DNA of 64,000 bases from Chthoniobacterales bacterium (GTDB lineage: Bacteria; Verrucomicrobiota; Verrucomicrobiia; Chthoniobacterales; DASVRZ01), in the NCBI GenBank assembly GCA_039930045.1, contig JBDSQB010000010.1:204175-268174 (forward strand), read 5' to 3'. The notes beneath the pieces were generated by a model that was not told where the DNA came from, did not search any database, and was given only the letters and a program-made list of their open reading frames with translations. Position 1 is the first letter of the stretch. Each line of letters opens with the position of its first letter. A program made the translations under genes and the position numbers. Of the stretch, positions 52,769 to 61,231 are shown one piece after another.

Positions 52769-53581
52769 ATGCAACCTCGCAAAATCCACCTCGTCCCCAT
52801 CGTTCTCGCCATCGCGTTTATCGCCTTCAAATACTTCTCGGCGGAGAAATTTGTCAATCCCGAGACCGGCGAAGCGCACCGCGTCGGCATGTCGGAGACG
52901 ATGGAAAGCCGGCTCGGGTTGCAGTCGTATCAGCAGGTTTTATCCGAGGAACACGTCGTCAGCAGTGGACCGGAAGTCGCATTGGTAAAACGCGTCGCCG
53001 GGCGGCTGGCCGGTGCGACCGGTGACGCCGCGAAGAATTTTGAATGGGCCGTCAGCGTGGTGCAGAGCGATCAGGTGAATGCCTTTTGTCTGCCCGGTGG
53101 CAAGATCGTCGTTTACACCGGGATCCTCCCCCTCACGCACGGCGAGGCCGGACTCGCGACCGTTATGGGACACGAAATGGCGCACGCGACCTGCCGACAC
53201 GGATCGCAACGAATGCTCCAGAGCCAGCTCATGCAGGCCGGAATGATGGGCGCGCAATTCTCCATGTCCGATCTGGATTACGACAAACAACGCACCGTTA
53301 TCGCCCTACTCGGCGGCGCGGCGCAATACGGCGCGATCCTGCCCTTCTCTCGTGGACACGAGACCGAGGCGGATCGCGTCGGCCTCACCTACATGGCGCG
53401 CGCCGGATACGACCCGCGAGAAGCCATCGAATTCTGGAAACGCATGTCGGCTGTCGGCGGGAAAAAGCCACCGGAGTTTGCCTCCACTCACCCCGCCGAC
53501 GCCACCCGCGTTGCCAACCTCGAACGCCTGCTGCCCGACGCCTTGAAAATCTACGAGGCCAGCCAAAAAGCCCCGCGCTAG
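52769..53581 (+). CDS. M48-family membrane-associated metalloprotease
   Basis: A 270-residue protein with an N-terminal membrane helix (7-24). The zinc motif is VMGHEMAHATCRHGS (HExxH). The third ligand is in SRGHETEADRVGLTYMA. FCLPGGKIVVYTGILPLT is the family's lead strand. It resembles Oma1/LoiP-type proteases that act in envelope quality control. It starts ten bases after the SNF2 gene. Confidence 0.85.
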   Translation: MQPRKIHLVPIVLAIAFIAFKYFSAEKFVNPETGEAHRVGMSETMESRLGLQSYQQVLSEEHVVSSGPEVALVKRVAGRLAGATGDAAKNFEWAVSVVQSDQVNAFCLPGGKIVVYTGILPLTHGEAGLATVMGHEMAHATCRHGSQRMLQSQLMQAGMMGAQFSMSDLDYDKQRTVIALLGGAAQYGAILPFSRGHETEADRVGLTYMARAGYDPREAIEFWKRMSAVGGKKPPEFASTHPADATRVANLERLLPDALKIYEASQKAPR

Positions 53582-53729
53582 GTTCCCATCGGAGCGAATG
53601 GCCCCCGCGCTCACCCTGGAGGGAAGCGGGCCCTCGCTGTGACCCCCAAACCCCACACAGGCACTGACGGCCGCAGTGCAATGGCCACACTTATTTTTAA
53701 GAAAAGGTAGGAAGTACATTCCCAGTTGA

Positions 53730-54060
53730 GTTGCAGGCGATTCTGGAGATGGGCGGCCCGGTCGCGATGCCTCGCCGCACGGTGCCTACGGCCCATCGCG
53801 AGTGCCGCATCGCCTCGCTGCACATTGCAAATGGGCACCGGGAGAACCCCATCGCCCCGCTGCATGCCGCAAATCGTCATCGGGAGAGCCGCAACGACCT
53901 GCTGCACGGCGCAAATGGCCATCGCGAGCACCTCATCGCCTCGGTGCAAGCTGCCACGGAGCATCGGGAGAGCCGGGGAGCCCTCGCTGCACGGATTTCC
54001 AGGACGCCGGAGCCTCCCATCGCCCCGCTGCACGGTGCCAGGGGGCATTTGGGCATCGGA
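53730..54060. repeat. 42-bp tandem repeat array 2
   Basis: The word GCTGCA or a variant recurs at 53774, 53817, 53859, 53901, 53943, 53986 and 54027, with spacings of 41-43 bases. Units also share GCAAAT and CATCGSGAG-type words. In reverse complement the unit begins like that of array 1 (ATTTGCNNNNTGCA) and has a similar centre (GGGNTTCTCCCGAT versus CGGANTTTTCCGAA). It lies between two convergent genes, as array 1 does. The whole gap 53582-54259 (678 bases) shows no convincing gene; the part after 54060 is non-repetitive. Confidence 0.75.
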
Positions 54061-54259
54061 AATGGGGTTTTGGGGAGGTTTACGGGGCTGGGAGGAGGTG
54101 AATGGGCCTTTTGGGAACAGATGTTCGGTTGTCGATTCGGAAAACTTGCAAGTTGTTCGAGACAGACGGTTGTTCCCGATTCGTTCCAAAGGAAACCGGA
54201 TGCATGGTGGAGGGTACCAAACCACGGGGGCGTTCTCTTTGAAAATGTGCAAGGCTCGT

Positions 54260-54931
54260 TCAGGCAGAGCCCTCAGCTTTGGTAAGCTCTAAATCTTCAA
54301 CTACTCTATCCACGGATCCTTTAATGTGACTTGTCGCAAAGGCTTGGCATTCCCGATAGAGCCTTTCCAGTTCCTCGTGCAAAGAATCTCGGCATTTAAG
54401 CCCCATGAGGGTGGATTTTTCATACTTGGCGCGGAACTCCAGAATACTTGTGAGCGAACTTCTCAGATTCGTCTGTCTCTCTTCAAAGTTCGGCCAAATT
54501 AATTTCCAATATTGGCATGTCTTGCAGGTGTTCTCGCACTTCAATGAATCATGCGAGAGAAAGGATGCCCATCCGCTGGATGCGAGTTTGAGTTCACGCA
54601 GTTGATCGTCACGACGCTTCTCGTTGTTACATCTCTTGCAGGAGACGATCACGTTGCCTGGAATATGAAGACCTGCCCTAAACCGGTTCATACCATCAAG
54701 GTGCTCGACTGAGGCACGATCTGGTTCCAATGGATTGCGACAGTAGCAACAACTAGAACCAAATCTTACGGATACGGCTTCTGCGTAATCGGAATCAGCC
54801 ACATTCATCTGAAGCAATGTAGAGATTTTTCGACTGACCTCATGAAGAAACATGCTGACCAGCTTATTGGCCACATCGGACTTCGCACGAGAAGTTGCCT
54901 TCCGAAGATAAGCTGATGTTTCGAAAGCCAT
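54260..54931 (-). CDS. HNH endonuclease domain protein
   Basis: A 223-residue protein. The HNH core is at about 60-105: CCYCRNPLE, SVEHLDGMNRF (His77), GNVIVSCKRCNNEKR (Asn93, Cys98, Cys101). The rest is mainly helical and unrecognised. Its start overlaps the stop of the XRE regulator (TGATG), so the two are coupled. HNH enzymes act as restriction or homing nucleases; the specificity is unknown. Base use is AT-richer than the housekeeping genes. Confidence 0.75.
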   Translation of the reverse strand: MAFETSAYLRKATSRAKSDVANKLVSMFLHEVSRKISTLLQMNVADSDYAEAVSVRFGSSCCYCRNPLEPDRASVEHLDGMNRFRAGLHIPGNVIVSCKRCNNEKRRDDQLRELKLASSGWASFLSHDSLKCENTCKTCQYWKLIWPNFEERQTNLRSSLTSILEFRAKYEKSTLMGLKCRDSLHEELERLYRECQAFATSHIKGSVDRVVEDLELTKAEGSA

Positions 54932-55191
54932 CAGTCTGGTTTGGTGATACCGAGAAGCCAGTTCACATCCACTTTTAAGACCAACGCCAAAGCTTTTACC
55001 TCAAAGTCAAAAGCACAACGATTTCCGCCTTCTACTTTGGCTAGAGCCACACGATCCAACTGAATCCCTTCTCTGGCCAATCTGCCAGAGAGCTGATCCT
55101 GCGTTAAGGGAGGAGTGAATTGCAGGCGGGCCTCTTTTACTCGCAAGCCAATGATGTTGCGAGTTTCAGTTTTTTTGGGGCGGTCTGCCAT
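54931..55191 (-). CDS. XRE-family HTH transcriptional regulator
   Basis: An 86-residue single-domain regulator. TQDQLSGRLAREGIQLDRVA, then LAKVEGGNR fits a Cro/C1-type HTH (about 29-57). It precedes the HNH gene in the same transcript and is divergent from a two-gene unit. A palindrome upstream (55224-55242) is a likely operator. This layout resembles controller-type regulators of restriction-modification systems. Confidence 0.8.
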   Translation of the reverse strand: MADRPKKTETRNIIGLRVKEARLQFTPPLTQDQLSGRLAREGIQLDRVALAKVEGGNRCAFDFEVKALALVLKVDVNWLLGITKPD

Positions 55192-55223
55192 GCGCCAGTG
55201 AGTAGCAGAAATGGCATGATGCA

Positions 55224-55259
55224 GTGTTCGTTAAAAGAACACCTTGCAAACAGTTGTTC
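55224..55259. promoter_or_regulatory. Palindromic operator between divergent genes
   Basis: GTGTTC at 55224-55229 and GAACAC at 55237-55242 form a perfect 6-bp inverted repeat with a seven-base centre. A third half site, TGTTC, lies at 55255-55259. The site is in the 85-base gap between the XRE gene and the plus-strand gene at 55277, so the regulator may control both directions. Confidence 0.6.
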
Positions 55260-55276
55260 GGCTGCCTAATTAGCTG

Positions 55277-55609
55277 ATGCGGCTTTCTTTCTGCCAAATG
55301 TGTGGGGCTATCAATGGTGACGCATGGCAGACGTGCCCTGGTAAAAATGTGATTCTTTCTTCTAGGCCACGCTCTAGTTTTGAAACATGGATTCTTTGTA
55401 ATGAATGCAACGAAGGGCTTCAGAGCACCGCTCTACCAAAGCCAGACCGCGTGCATCTTCTCGCTCAAATCCGCGGCTCGACGATTGATGACCAAGAAGC
55501 GGTATTGGATTGGTTATTGCGTAAGTTTGGCAAGGTTGCTAAGAATAAAACGAGCATTGATGGTCGCCGGAATACCCTGAAAACGAATGACACGTGCGAA
55601 CCTGAATGA
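55277..55609 (+). CDS. Small Cys-rich (zinc-binding) protein
   Basis: A 110-residue protein with two likely metal knuckles: FCQMC (Cys6, Cys9) and LCNECNEGLQ (Cys41, Cys44). A helical part follows (IDDQEAVLDWLLRKFGKVAK). The CxxC-N pattern recalls half of an HNH fold, but no catalytic His is obvious. It overlaps the next gene by 23 bases. Function unknown; its position suggests a partner of the nuclease. Confidence 0.6.
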   Translation: MRLSFCQMCGAINGDAWQTCPGKNVILSSRPRSSFETWILCNECNEGLQSTALPKPDRVHLLAQIRGSTIDDQEAVLDWLLRKFGKVAKNKTSIDGRRNTLKTNDTCEPE

Positions 55610-56084
55610 GCATCTCCTTTCTAAGGATTTAGCAATGAATGTGATTGATGAAGTCGTGGGGCTTGCTTGTCACTGCCATTGCAAGGGATGGGCCGCAGGC
55701 AAAGATGTAGGGGCACAAACCAGACGCTCGAATACGGTATGCCGCGCCTGGCAGGAGGAAGTGAAAGCGAAGTTCCCCGACCGCTTTCACCCCGAGCACC
55801 GGCTGAACAAAACAGGCCGGAGCCAGCAAATTGACCTAGTGGATTTAGAAGATCGCGTCGCCTACGAACTCAAGTCTTCACCGAACAACGTCCATATGGA
55901 AATCTATCGCGATGTGTTCAAGGCTTTGGTTTTCAATCGACGCAATCCAGATGTCGCAGTTCGCACACTGGTCTTCATTGCACCGGCGGCAGGCTTAGAG
56001 AAGCTGGGCAAGGATTTTCCGAACGATATCGCCGCCATCGCAGCCGAGTTGAAGCTAGATCTTATTTTAAGACCAATCGGGTGA
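55587..56084 (+). CDS. PD-(D/E)XK nuclease-like protein
   Basis: A 165-residue protein. GRSQQIDLVDLEDRVAYELK contains Asp83, Glu94 and Lys96 in the spacing of a PD-(D/E)XK active site. A His/Cys-rich segment (ACHCHCKGW, 28-35) precedes it. Size suits a small type II restriction enzyme. The ATG at 55587 overlaps the previous gene; an in-frame ATG at 55635 is an alternative. No methylase is adjacent, so if it is a restriction enzyme the protection must come from elsewhere, perhaps the adenine methylase at 832. Confidence 0.6.
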   Translation: MTRANLNEHLLSKDLAMNVIDEVVGLACHCHCKGWAAGKDVGAQTRRSNTVCRAWQEEVKAKFPDRFHPEHRLNKTGRSQQIDLVDLEDRVAYELKSSPNNVHMEIYRDVFKALVFNRRNPDVAVRTLVFIAPAAGLEKLGKDFPNDIAAIAAELKLDLILRPIG

Positions 56085-56203
56085 GTAGTGGCAACCGCCT
56101 CGAAGTGAAATGCCATTAGGTTGAGGGCGGGGCCCCGCTCGTTGTTTTTTCACTCCTCGAAAACTGCCAGCGAGAATGGTCGCTCCGTGGCAGGTTCACC
56201 GTT

Positions 56204-56842
56204 ATGGACAAGCATCTCTGGCTCGAGCTCATTGGCTATGCGGCATCGGGCATTATCGCGGTGTCGTTGATGATGAGTTCCATCCTGCGCCTGCGCCTGA
56301 TCAACTCGGCGGGCGCACTGATTTTTCTGATTTATGGACTTCTCATCGGGGCTTATCCGGTGGCGGTGTTGAATGGGATCATCGTGGTGGTGAACGCGTT
56401 TTACCTTTGGAAAATCTTCCATACGCGCGAATATTTTAAGCTGCTCGTCCTGCATCCCGAGTCGCAATACCTGCCGTATTTCCTGAACTTCTATCGTGAG
56501 GAAATCCGACGGGTCGTGCCGGATTTCACCTATCAACCGCACGCGAATCAGCTCGCACTCTTCATTCTGCGGGACGCGGCGCCGGTGGGGGTATTCATGG
56601 CCGACGTGGAATCGGGCGGGGTGTTGCGGGTGTTGCTCGATTTTGTGATTCCGCAATATCGCAGCTTGAAGATGGGGCGTTTCCTCTTTGTGGAGCAGGC
56701 GGATTTCTTCCGGGAACGCGGGGTGCGGGAAATCATCATTGCCCCGCAAACTGTGGAGTTTGGCGATTATCTGGCCAGAGTGGGGTTCGAATCGGCCCCG
56801 CACGGATTATCGTTCACCTTCCGCTACGCGAATACGCCGTAA
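56204..56842 (+). CDS. YgjV-like membrane domain fused to a GNAT acetyltransferase-like domain
   Basis: A 212-residue protein. Residues 1-70 have three membrane helices and resemble the YgjV family (ELIGYAASGIIAVSLMMSSI). Residues 85-205 fit a GNAT fold: a beta strand, then VIPQYRSLKMGRFLFVEQAD in the place of the acetyl-CoA binding helix. The CoA loop R/QxxGxG/A is imperfect. A membrane-bound acetyltransferase is the likely reading. Confidence 0.65.
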   Translation: MDKHLWLELIGYAASGIIAVSLMMSSILRLRLINSAGALIFLIYGLLIGAYPVAVLNGIIVVVNAFYLWKIFHTREYFKLLVLHPESQYLPYFLNFYREEIRRVVPDFTYQPHANQLALFILRDAAPVGVFMADVESGGVLRVLLDFVIPQYRSLKMGRFLFVEQADFFRERGVREIIIAPQTVEFGDYLARVGFESAPHGLSFTFRYANTP

Positions 56843-56881
56843 CTCGACGGCGTTTCTCTGGTCGAAGGCCCACGCTGAAGT

Positions 56882-57028
56882 TTACGGCGGAGAAAGCGGG
56901 GCGAGGGGAGGCTTGACGACGTAGCCCTCGGCAACGACGTGGTCGCCTTCTTTGATCGTGCGGCGCGTGAGGCAGCCGCTGGTGCAGAGGGCGATGAGAA
57001 CGAGGAGGAGAAGGGCGATGCGGGTCAT
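56882..57028 (-). CDS. Small lipoprotein
   Basis: A 48-residue protein. A signal peptide ends in the lipobox LCTSGC; the mature part reads CLTRRTIKEGDHVVAEGYVV and is Pro-rich at the end. The ATG at 57028 is chosen as the start of the signal peptide. Such small lipoproteins have no known common function. Confidence 0.55.
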   Translation of the reverse strand: MTRIALLLLVLIALCTSGCLTRRTIKEGDHVVAEGYVVKPPLAPLSPP

Positions 57029-57089
57029 GGCATTCTCTATTCGCGGGCCGGGGGCGCTCAGCATGTAAGGCAAAATGCCTCAGAACCTT

Positions 57090-57551
57090 CTACCGTGAAT
57101 AATGCAGGATCTGGAATTTCTCGGTTTCCCGAATGATCGAGACTTGGGGGAAATCGTGCTCGAAGGGGGGCATGAAGGTGTCGCCCTCGGCTTCGGTGGG
57201 GAGTTGGGTGACGTAGAGGCTGGCGCAGCGGGGGAGCATCTGCGCGTAGATTTCGCTGCCGCCAACGATGTAAACGGGGGTGTCGATGGTGGCGGGATCG
57301 AAGGCGGCGAGGTCGGGGATCATTTCCACACCGGCGATCTCGGCGGTGCGGGAGACGACGAAGGTGCGGCGGCCGGGCAGGGGGCGTCCGATGGAGTCGT
57401 AGGTTTTGCGGCCCATGAGGAGGGCGGCGCCCATGGTGCGTTCTTTGAACCAGCGCAGGTCTTCGGGCAGATGCCAGGGGATGGTGCCGTTGGCACCGAT
57501 GACGCGGTTGCGCGACATGGCGACGATGGCGGAGAGGTTGGGCGCGATCAC
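57090..57551 (-). CDS. folA: Dihydrofolate reductase
   Basis: A 153-residue DHFR that reduces dihydrofolate with NADPH. AIVAMSRNRVIGANGTIPWH is the N-terminal signature and LPEDLRWFK, MGRKTYDSIGRPLPGR and VYIVGGSEIY are family blocks. No ATG precedes the conserved start. I use the GTG at 57551, but a TTG at 57575 is possible. It follows thyA on the same strand; ThyA makes the dihydrofolate that FolA reduces. Confidence 0.9.
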   Translation of the reverse strand: MIAPNLSAIVAMSRNRVIGANGTIPWHLPEDLRWFKERTMGAALLMGRKTYDSIGRPLPGRRTFVVSRTAEIAGVEMIPDLAAFDPATIDTPVYIVGGSEIYAQMLPRCASLYVTQLPTEAEGDTFMPPFEHDFPQVSIIRETEKFQILHYSR

Positions 57552-57563
57552 GGCGGGGCGGGA

Positions 57564-57637
57564 GTTAGACGACAATGGGAGCCTTGATTTTAGACGGCGA
57601 TAGGCGCCATGGTTTAGACGGCGATAGGCGCCTTGAT
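57564..57637 (-). repeat. Three tandem copies of the thyA 3' end
   Basis: On the minus strand, ATCAAGGCGCCTATCGCCGT plus CTAA (the end of thyA, copy 1, 57613-57637) is followed by ACCATGGCGCCTATCGCCGT plus CTAA (copy 2, 57589-57613) and by a third more diverged copy (57564-57588) reading ATCAAGGCTCCCATTGTCGT plus CTAA. The three stop codons lie at 57614, 57590 and 57565. The duplicates lie between thyA and folA. Confidence 0.85.
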
Positions 57638-58408
57638 CGCCGGATGCGGGTCGTAGTTTTCCAAGGTGAAATCCTCGTAGCGAAAGGCGAAAATATCTTT
57701 TACAGCGGAGTTCAATCGCATTCTGGGCAGCGAACGCGGCTCGCGGGAAAGCTGCTCGTGGACTTGGTCGAGGTGGTTCCGATAAATATGCAAGTCGCCG
57801 AAGGTGTGGACGAACGTCCCGGGCTCCAGATCGGTGACTTGGGCGACCATCATCAGGAGCAGGGCGTAACTCGCGATGTTGAAGGGCACGCCGAGAAACA
57901 AATCCGCGCTGCGCTGGTAGAGCTGGCAGTGGAGTTTGCCCTCGAGCACGACGAATTGAAAAAGCGCGTGACACGGCGGGAGCGCCATCTGGCCGACCTC
58001 GCCGGGATTCCATGCGGAAACGATGAGGCGGCGGCTGTCGGGGTTGCGGCGGATTTGCTCGACGACGTTGGCGATCTGGTCGATGTGGCGTCCGTCGGCG
58101 GTGATCCAGTCGCGCCATTGGGCTCCGTAAACGCGACCGAGATCGCCGTTTGCGTCGGCCCATTCGTCCCAGATCGTGACCTTGTTTTCCTGCAAGTAAC
58201 GGACATTGGTGCTGCCTTGGAGAAACCAAAGCAACTCGTGAATGATCGAGCGCAGGTGGACTTTTTTCGTGGTCAGGAGCGGGAATCCATCCGCCAGGTC
58301 GAAGCGGGCTTGGGCACCGAAAACGCACAAGGTGCCCGTGCCGGTGCGATCTTCCTTGGGCGTGCCGGTCTCAAGGACGAGCCGGAGTAAATCGTGGTAG
58401 GCCTTCAT
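57614..58408 (-). CDS. thyA: Thymidylate synthase
   Basis: A 264-residue ThyA, the same length as in E. coli. The catalytic Cys is in [21 protein letters not shown] and [20 protein letters not shown] are conserved blocks. It makes dTMP from dUMP with methylene-tetrahydrofolate. The C-terminus AIKAPIAV is the invariant family end. The oxidoreductase gene upstream ends four bases before it. Confidence 0.95.
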   Translation of the reverse strand: MKAYHDLLRLVLETGTPKEDRTGTGTLCVFGAQARFDLADGFPLLTTKKVHLRSIIHELLWFLQGSTNVRYLQENKVTIWDEWADANGDLGRVYGAQWRDWITADGRHIDQIANVVEQIRRNPDSRRLIVSAWNPGEVGQMALPPCHALFQFVVLEGKLHCQLYQRSADLFLGVPFNIASYALLLMMVAQVTDLEPGTFVHTFGDLHIYRNHLDQVHEQLSREPRSLPRMRLNSAVKDIFAFRYEDFTLENYDPHPAIKAPIAV

Positions 58409-58412
58409 AACT

Positions 58413-59504
58413 TTAGGCTGGCACCGCCGGTCCCACGGGCAGGGCGGCGCTGAGGTCCACATGGCGGAGTTCCACCTCGCGTCCGATGCGTGCGCTTTCG
58501 TAGATCGCGTCGAGGATGCGCATGATTTCCACGCCTTCGCTCGCTCCGCAGTCGGGCTCGAAATCCTCCCAGATCGATCTCAGGAAATGTGACTGCGCCG
58601 TCTCGCTGGTCTCGGGATATTTCAGCGGCACGGTCTTCACCATTGCGCCGTTTTGCTCGTTGAAAATGCAGACGCTGGTGTCGCGATAGTCGTAAGTCAC
58701 GCTGGAGAGGCCGCCTTTCGTGCCGCTCATTTCGAGATACGTTTTCTCGCGCTCCTCGAAGTTCAGCGCCCAGCTCACCTCCAGAACCATGCTCGATCCG
58801 TCGTCGAATCGAATCAAAGCCGAGGCCAGATCTTCCACGTCGAATTCCTTTTTTTGCTCCTTCGCCAGCGCCTGCCCGATGTGGGCAAACGTGCTCGCGG
58901 AAACCGTCACCACCTTGGGATTGCCGATCAGCCAGCGCGCCAGATCGAGCATATGGACGCCAAGATCGATCAAGGGACCGCCACCGCTCATTTTCTTCTG
59001 CCCAAACCACCCGCCGAAGCGTGGCATCCCCCGCATTCGCCGCCAGCCGGCGCTCGCGTAATAGACCGTGCCGAGGGTGCCGCTCTTGATCACGTTGCGG
59101 AAAAACTGATGCTCCGGACGAAAGCGCTGGTTGAAATGAATCATGAACTTCTTCCCCGACGCGCGCACTTTATCCCGCATCAACTCGGCCTCGGCGGTGT
59201 TCATCGCCATCGGCTTCTCGCACATCACATGCAGACCGCGATCCAGCGAGGCGAGCGTCATTTCCTTATGCAAAAAATTTGGCACCGCCAGCGACAAGGC
59301 GTCGATGTCGGCCTTCTCGATGAATTCCTCGAAAGTCGTGAACCGCTGCGGGATGGAAAACTCATTGCCGACCTGCTCGAGCAGAGTCGCATTCTGATCG
59401 CAGATCGCCTGGCAGACGCAATTCTCCACCTTTTTGTAGTTCAGCAGATGCGCGCGGCCCATTCCGAGGCCGACCACGCCGATCTTGAGAGGTTTGTCTG
59501 ACAT
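58413..59504 (-). CDS. Gfo/Idh/MocA-family oxidoreductase
   Basis: A 363-residue NAD(P)-dependent oxidoreductase. [20 protein letters not shown] is the Rossmann motif; [10 protein letters not shown] holds the family EKP motif with the catalytic Lys. [20 protein letters not shown] is the C-terminal domain signature. The substrate is probably a sugar derivative but cannot be named. It precedes thyA and may be cotranscribed, though with no obvious pathway link. Confidence 0.85.
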   Translation of the reverse strand: MSDKPLKIGVVGLGMGRAHLLNYKKVENCVCQAICDQNATLLEQVGNEFSIPQRFTTFEEFIEKADIDALSLAVPNFLHKEMTLASLDRGLHVMCEKPMAMNTAEAELMRDKVRASGKKFMIHFNQRFRPEHQFFRNVIKSGTLGTVYYASAGWRRMRGMPRFGGWFGQKKMSGGGPLIDLGVHMLDLARWLIGNPKVVTVSASTFAHIGQALAKEQKKEFDVEDLASALIRFDDGSSMVLEVSWALNFEEREKTYLEMSGTKGGLSSVTYDYRDTSVCIFNEQNGAMVKTVPLKYPETSETAQSHFLRSIWEDFEPDCGASEGVEIMRILDAIYESARIGREVELRHVDLSAALPVGPAVPA

Positions 59505-59603
59505 GCGGCGATCACGATGTCGAAGAGTCGGGCGAGAGACAAGTCTGCGGGCTGAATAATTCCGTCCCTTGTCTTTTTCCGCAGAGTCCCTTTCAATCAA
59601 AGG

Positions 59604-60401
59604 ATGGACCCGCAGCCGCTGCTCATCGACACGCAAAACCAGCCCGATCATCGCAAGATCGCGATCGACCGCGTCGGCATTACGAATTTGCGTTACCCGT
59701 TGCAGATTCGCGACCGCGGCCACAGCCTGCAAAGCACCGTCGCCACCTGCGCGCTCACCGTCGATCTGCCGCACCAGTTCAAGGGCACCCACATGAGCCG
59801 GTTCGTCCAGGTGCTCAACGCCCACGGACCCGTCCTGCACGTCGAAAACATTCACGAAATTCTCCAGACCCTCGTTGCCCGGCTGCACTCGGAAAAGGCC
59901 CACGTCGAGTTTGTCTTCCCGTATTTCATTGAAAAGAAAGCCCCTGTCACCGCCGCGCCCGGTCTGATGGATTACGAGGTGAAATTCAACGCCAACTACG
60001 AAAATGGCCGGATCGACTTCGTGGTCACCGTCATCGTTCTCGTCACCACACTTTGCCCGTGCTCCAAGGCGATCTCGGCCCATGGCGCGCACAATCAGCG
60101 GGGGAAAGTGACCTTCGCCGTCCGCTCCAAACACCCGATCTGGATCGAGGACCTCATCTCGCTGGTCGAGGCGTGCGCCAGCAGCGAACTTTACAGCGTG
60201 CTCAAGCGTCCCGACGAAAAAGCCGTTACCGAACGCGCCTACGACAACCCGGTTTTCGTCGAAGACCTCGTTCGCAACATCGCCGCCCGCGCCAACCTCG
60301 ACCCGAACATCACCTGGTATCGAGTCGAGGCCGAGAACTACGAATCCATCCACAGCCACAACGCCTACGCGCTGATCGAGAAGCCGCAGATGGCAATGTA
60401 A
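59604..60401 (+). CDS. folE2: GTP cyclohydrolase FolE2 (type IB)
   Basis: A 265-residue enzyme that converts GTP to dihydroneopterin triphosphate, the first step of folate synthesis. The family signature FKGTHMSRFVQ and the Cys-bearing LVTTLCPCSKAIS (metal and active site) are present. FolE2 is the zinc-independent alternative to FolE. It is divergent from the oxidoreductase-thyA-folA group, which places folate and thymidylate genes together. Confidence 0.9.
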   Translation: MDPQPLLIDTQNQPDHRKIAIDRVGITNLRYPLQIRDRGHSLQSTVATCALTVDLPHQFKGTHMSRFVQVLNAHGPVLHVENIHEILQTLVARLHSEKAHVEFVFPYFIEKKAPVTAAPGLMDYEVKFNANYENGRIDFVVTVIVLVTTLCPCSKAISAHGAHNQRGKVTFAVRSKHPIWIEDLISLVEACASSELYSVLKRPDEKAVTERAYDNPVFVEDLVRNIAARANLDPNITWYRVEAENYESIHSHNAYALIEKPQMAM

Positions 60402-60404
60402 CTC

Positions 60405-61160
60405 GTGTCTCGTTTCGCAAAAGTTTCCCTCGGCGTAGGGATCGTCGCCTTCTGGGCGGTGATGACTGGCTGGCTCGTGCGCACGACTTGGAATGATGGC
60501 AACGCCCCGTTTTCCGACATGCCGCCGCTGCTCGTCTTCCGTCAGGTGCTGAAACACGAGGTCGCCTCCAGCCTCGGCATTTATCGCGGGCAAAAACGCA
60601 TCGGCAGCGTCAACGTCACCCCTGTCCACAACCCGTCGGACTCCGTCAGCCTCGACGGCAATTTGGTCATCCCGCAGGACAGTGGCAAACCTGAGACCTA
60701 CAGCTTTTCGCTGCGCTTCGACTTGGAGCACAATCAGCTTAAACCCGAGACGATCCAGCTTCGGCTCAGCCGCCGCCAGCCGCCGCTTAATGCGCTCATC
60801 GAAGTCCTGCTCGCCTCGCAAAAAGTCCGTTACAACATCCGCAACGGCGACCTCGACCTCGGCACCCAAGAACTGCCTCTCACCGGCGGCGGCCTCGCCA
60901 TGCTCGCGCCAGCACTCGCCGGATTCCCGCCGATGCCGATGGAACCCGGCGCACTTTGGAAAACCATCGAGTGCCAGGCAAATCGCGCCAGCATCGTCAT
61001 TCGCGGCGAGCGGATGGACGGCTATCGCATCAAACTTTCCGGCGCCGGCCTCACCGCCACCGCAACTTTGGGGCAACTCGGCGAGATATTCGTCCTCCGC
61101 ACCAGCACCGAGTATCATCTGTTGGCTGACGGCCTCGATACGAAGAAATATCTCCCGTGA
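60405..61160 (+). CDS. Hypothetical membrane-anchored protein
   Basis: A 251-residue protein with an N-terminal membrane helix (7-24) and a large beta-rich outside domain (LVIPQDSGKPETYSFSLRFD). The start is a GTG at 60405, three bases after folE2. I do not recognise a family. The next gene begins 71 bases after its stop. Confidence 0.6.
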   Translation: MSRFAKVSLGVGIVAFWAVMTGWLVRTTWNDGNAPFSDMPPLLVFRQVLKHEVASSLGIYRGQKRIGSVNVTPVHNPSDSVSLDGNLVIPQDSGKPETYSFSLRFDLEHNQLKPETIQLRLSRRQPPLNALIEVLLASQKVRYNIRNGDLDLGTQELPLTGGGLAMLAPALAGFPPMPMEPGALWKTIECQANRASIVIRGERMDGYRIKLSGAGLTATATLGQLGEIFVLRTSTEYHLLADGLDTKKYLP

Positions 61161-61231
61161 GTCGAGTGAAAGTGGAATCCAAGTCGCAAAAAAAGCATTG
61201 TCTGCCCACGATTATTTCACTAAAAAACTCC

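Noticed and set aside
53731..54285. A plus-strand frame over array 2 with a 14-residue repeat
   Set aside because: The repeated peptide follows from the 42-bp period. Spacing varies by one base in several units, which would shift the frame, and no start signal or family similarity is seen.
57090..58328. A 412-codon minus-strand frame ending as DHFR
   Set aside because: Only the last 153 codons are DHFR; the rest is thyA in another frame.
58413..61118. A 901-codon minus-strand frame
   Set aside because: Only the part up to 59504 has family similarity (Gfo/Idh/MocA). The rest is antisense to folE2 and the following gene.
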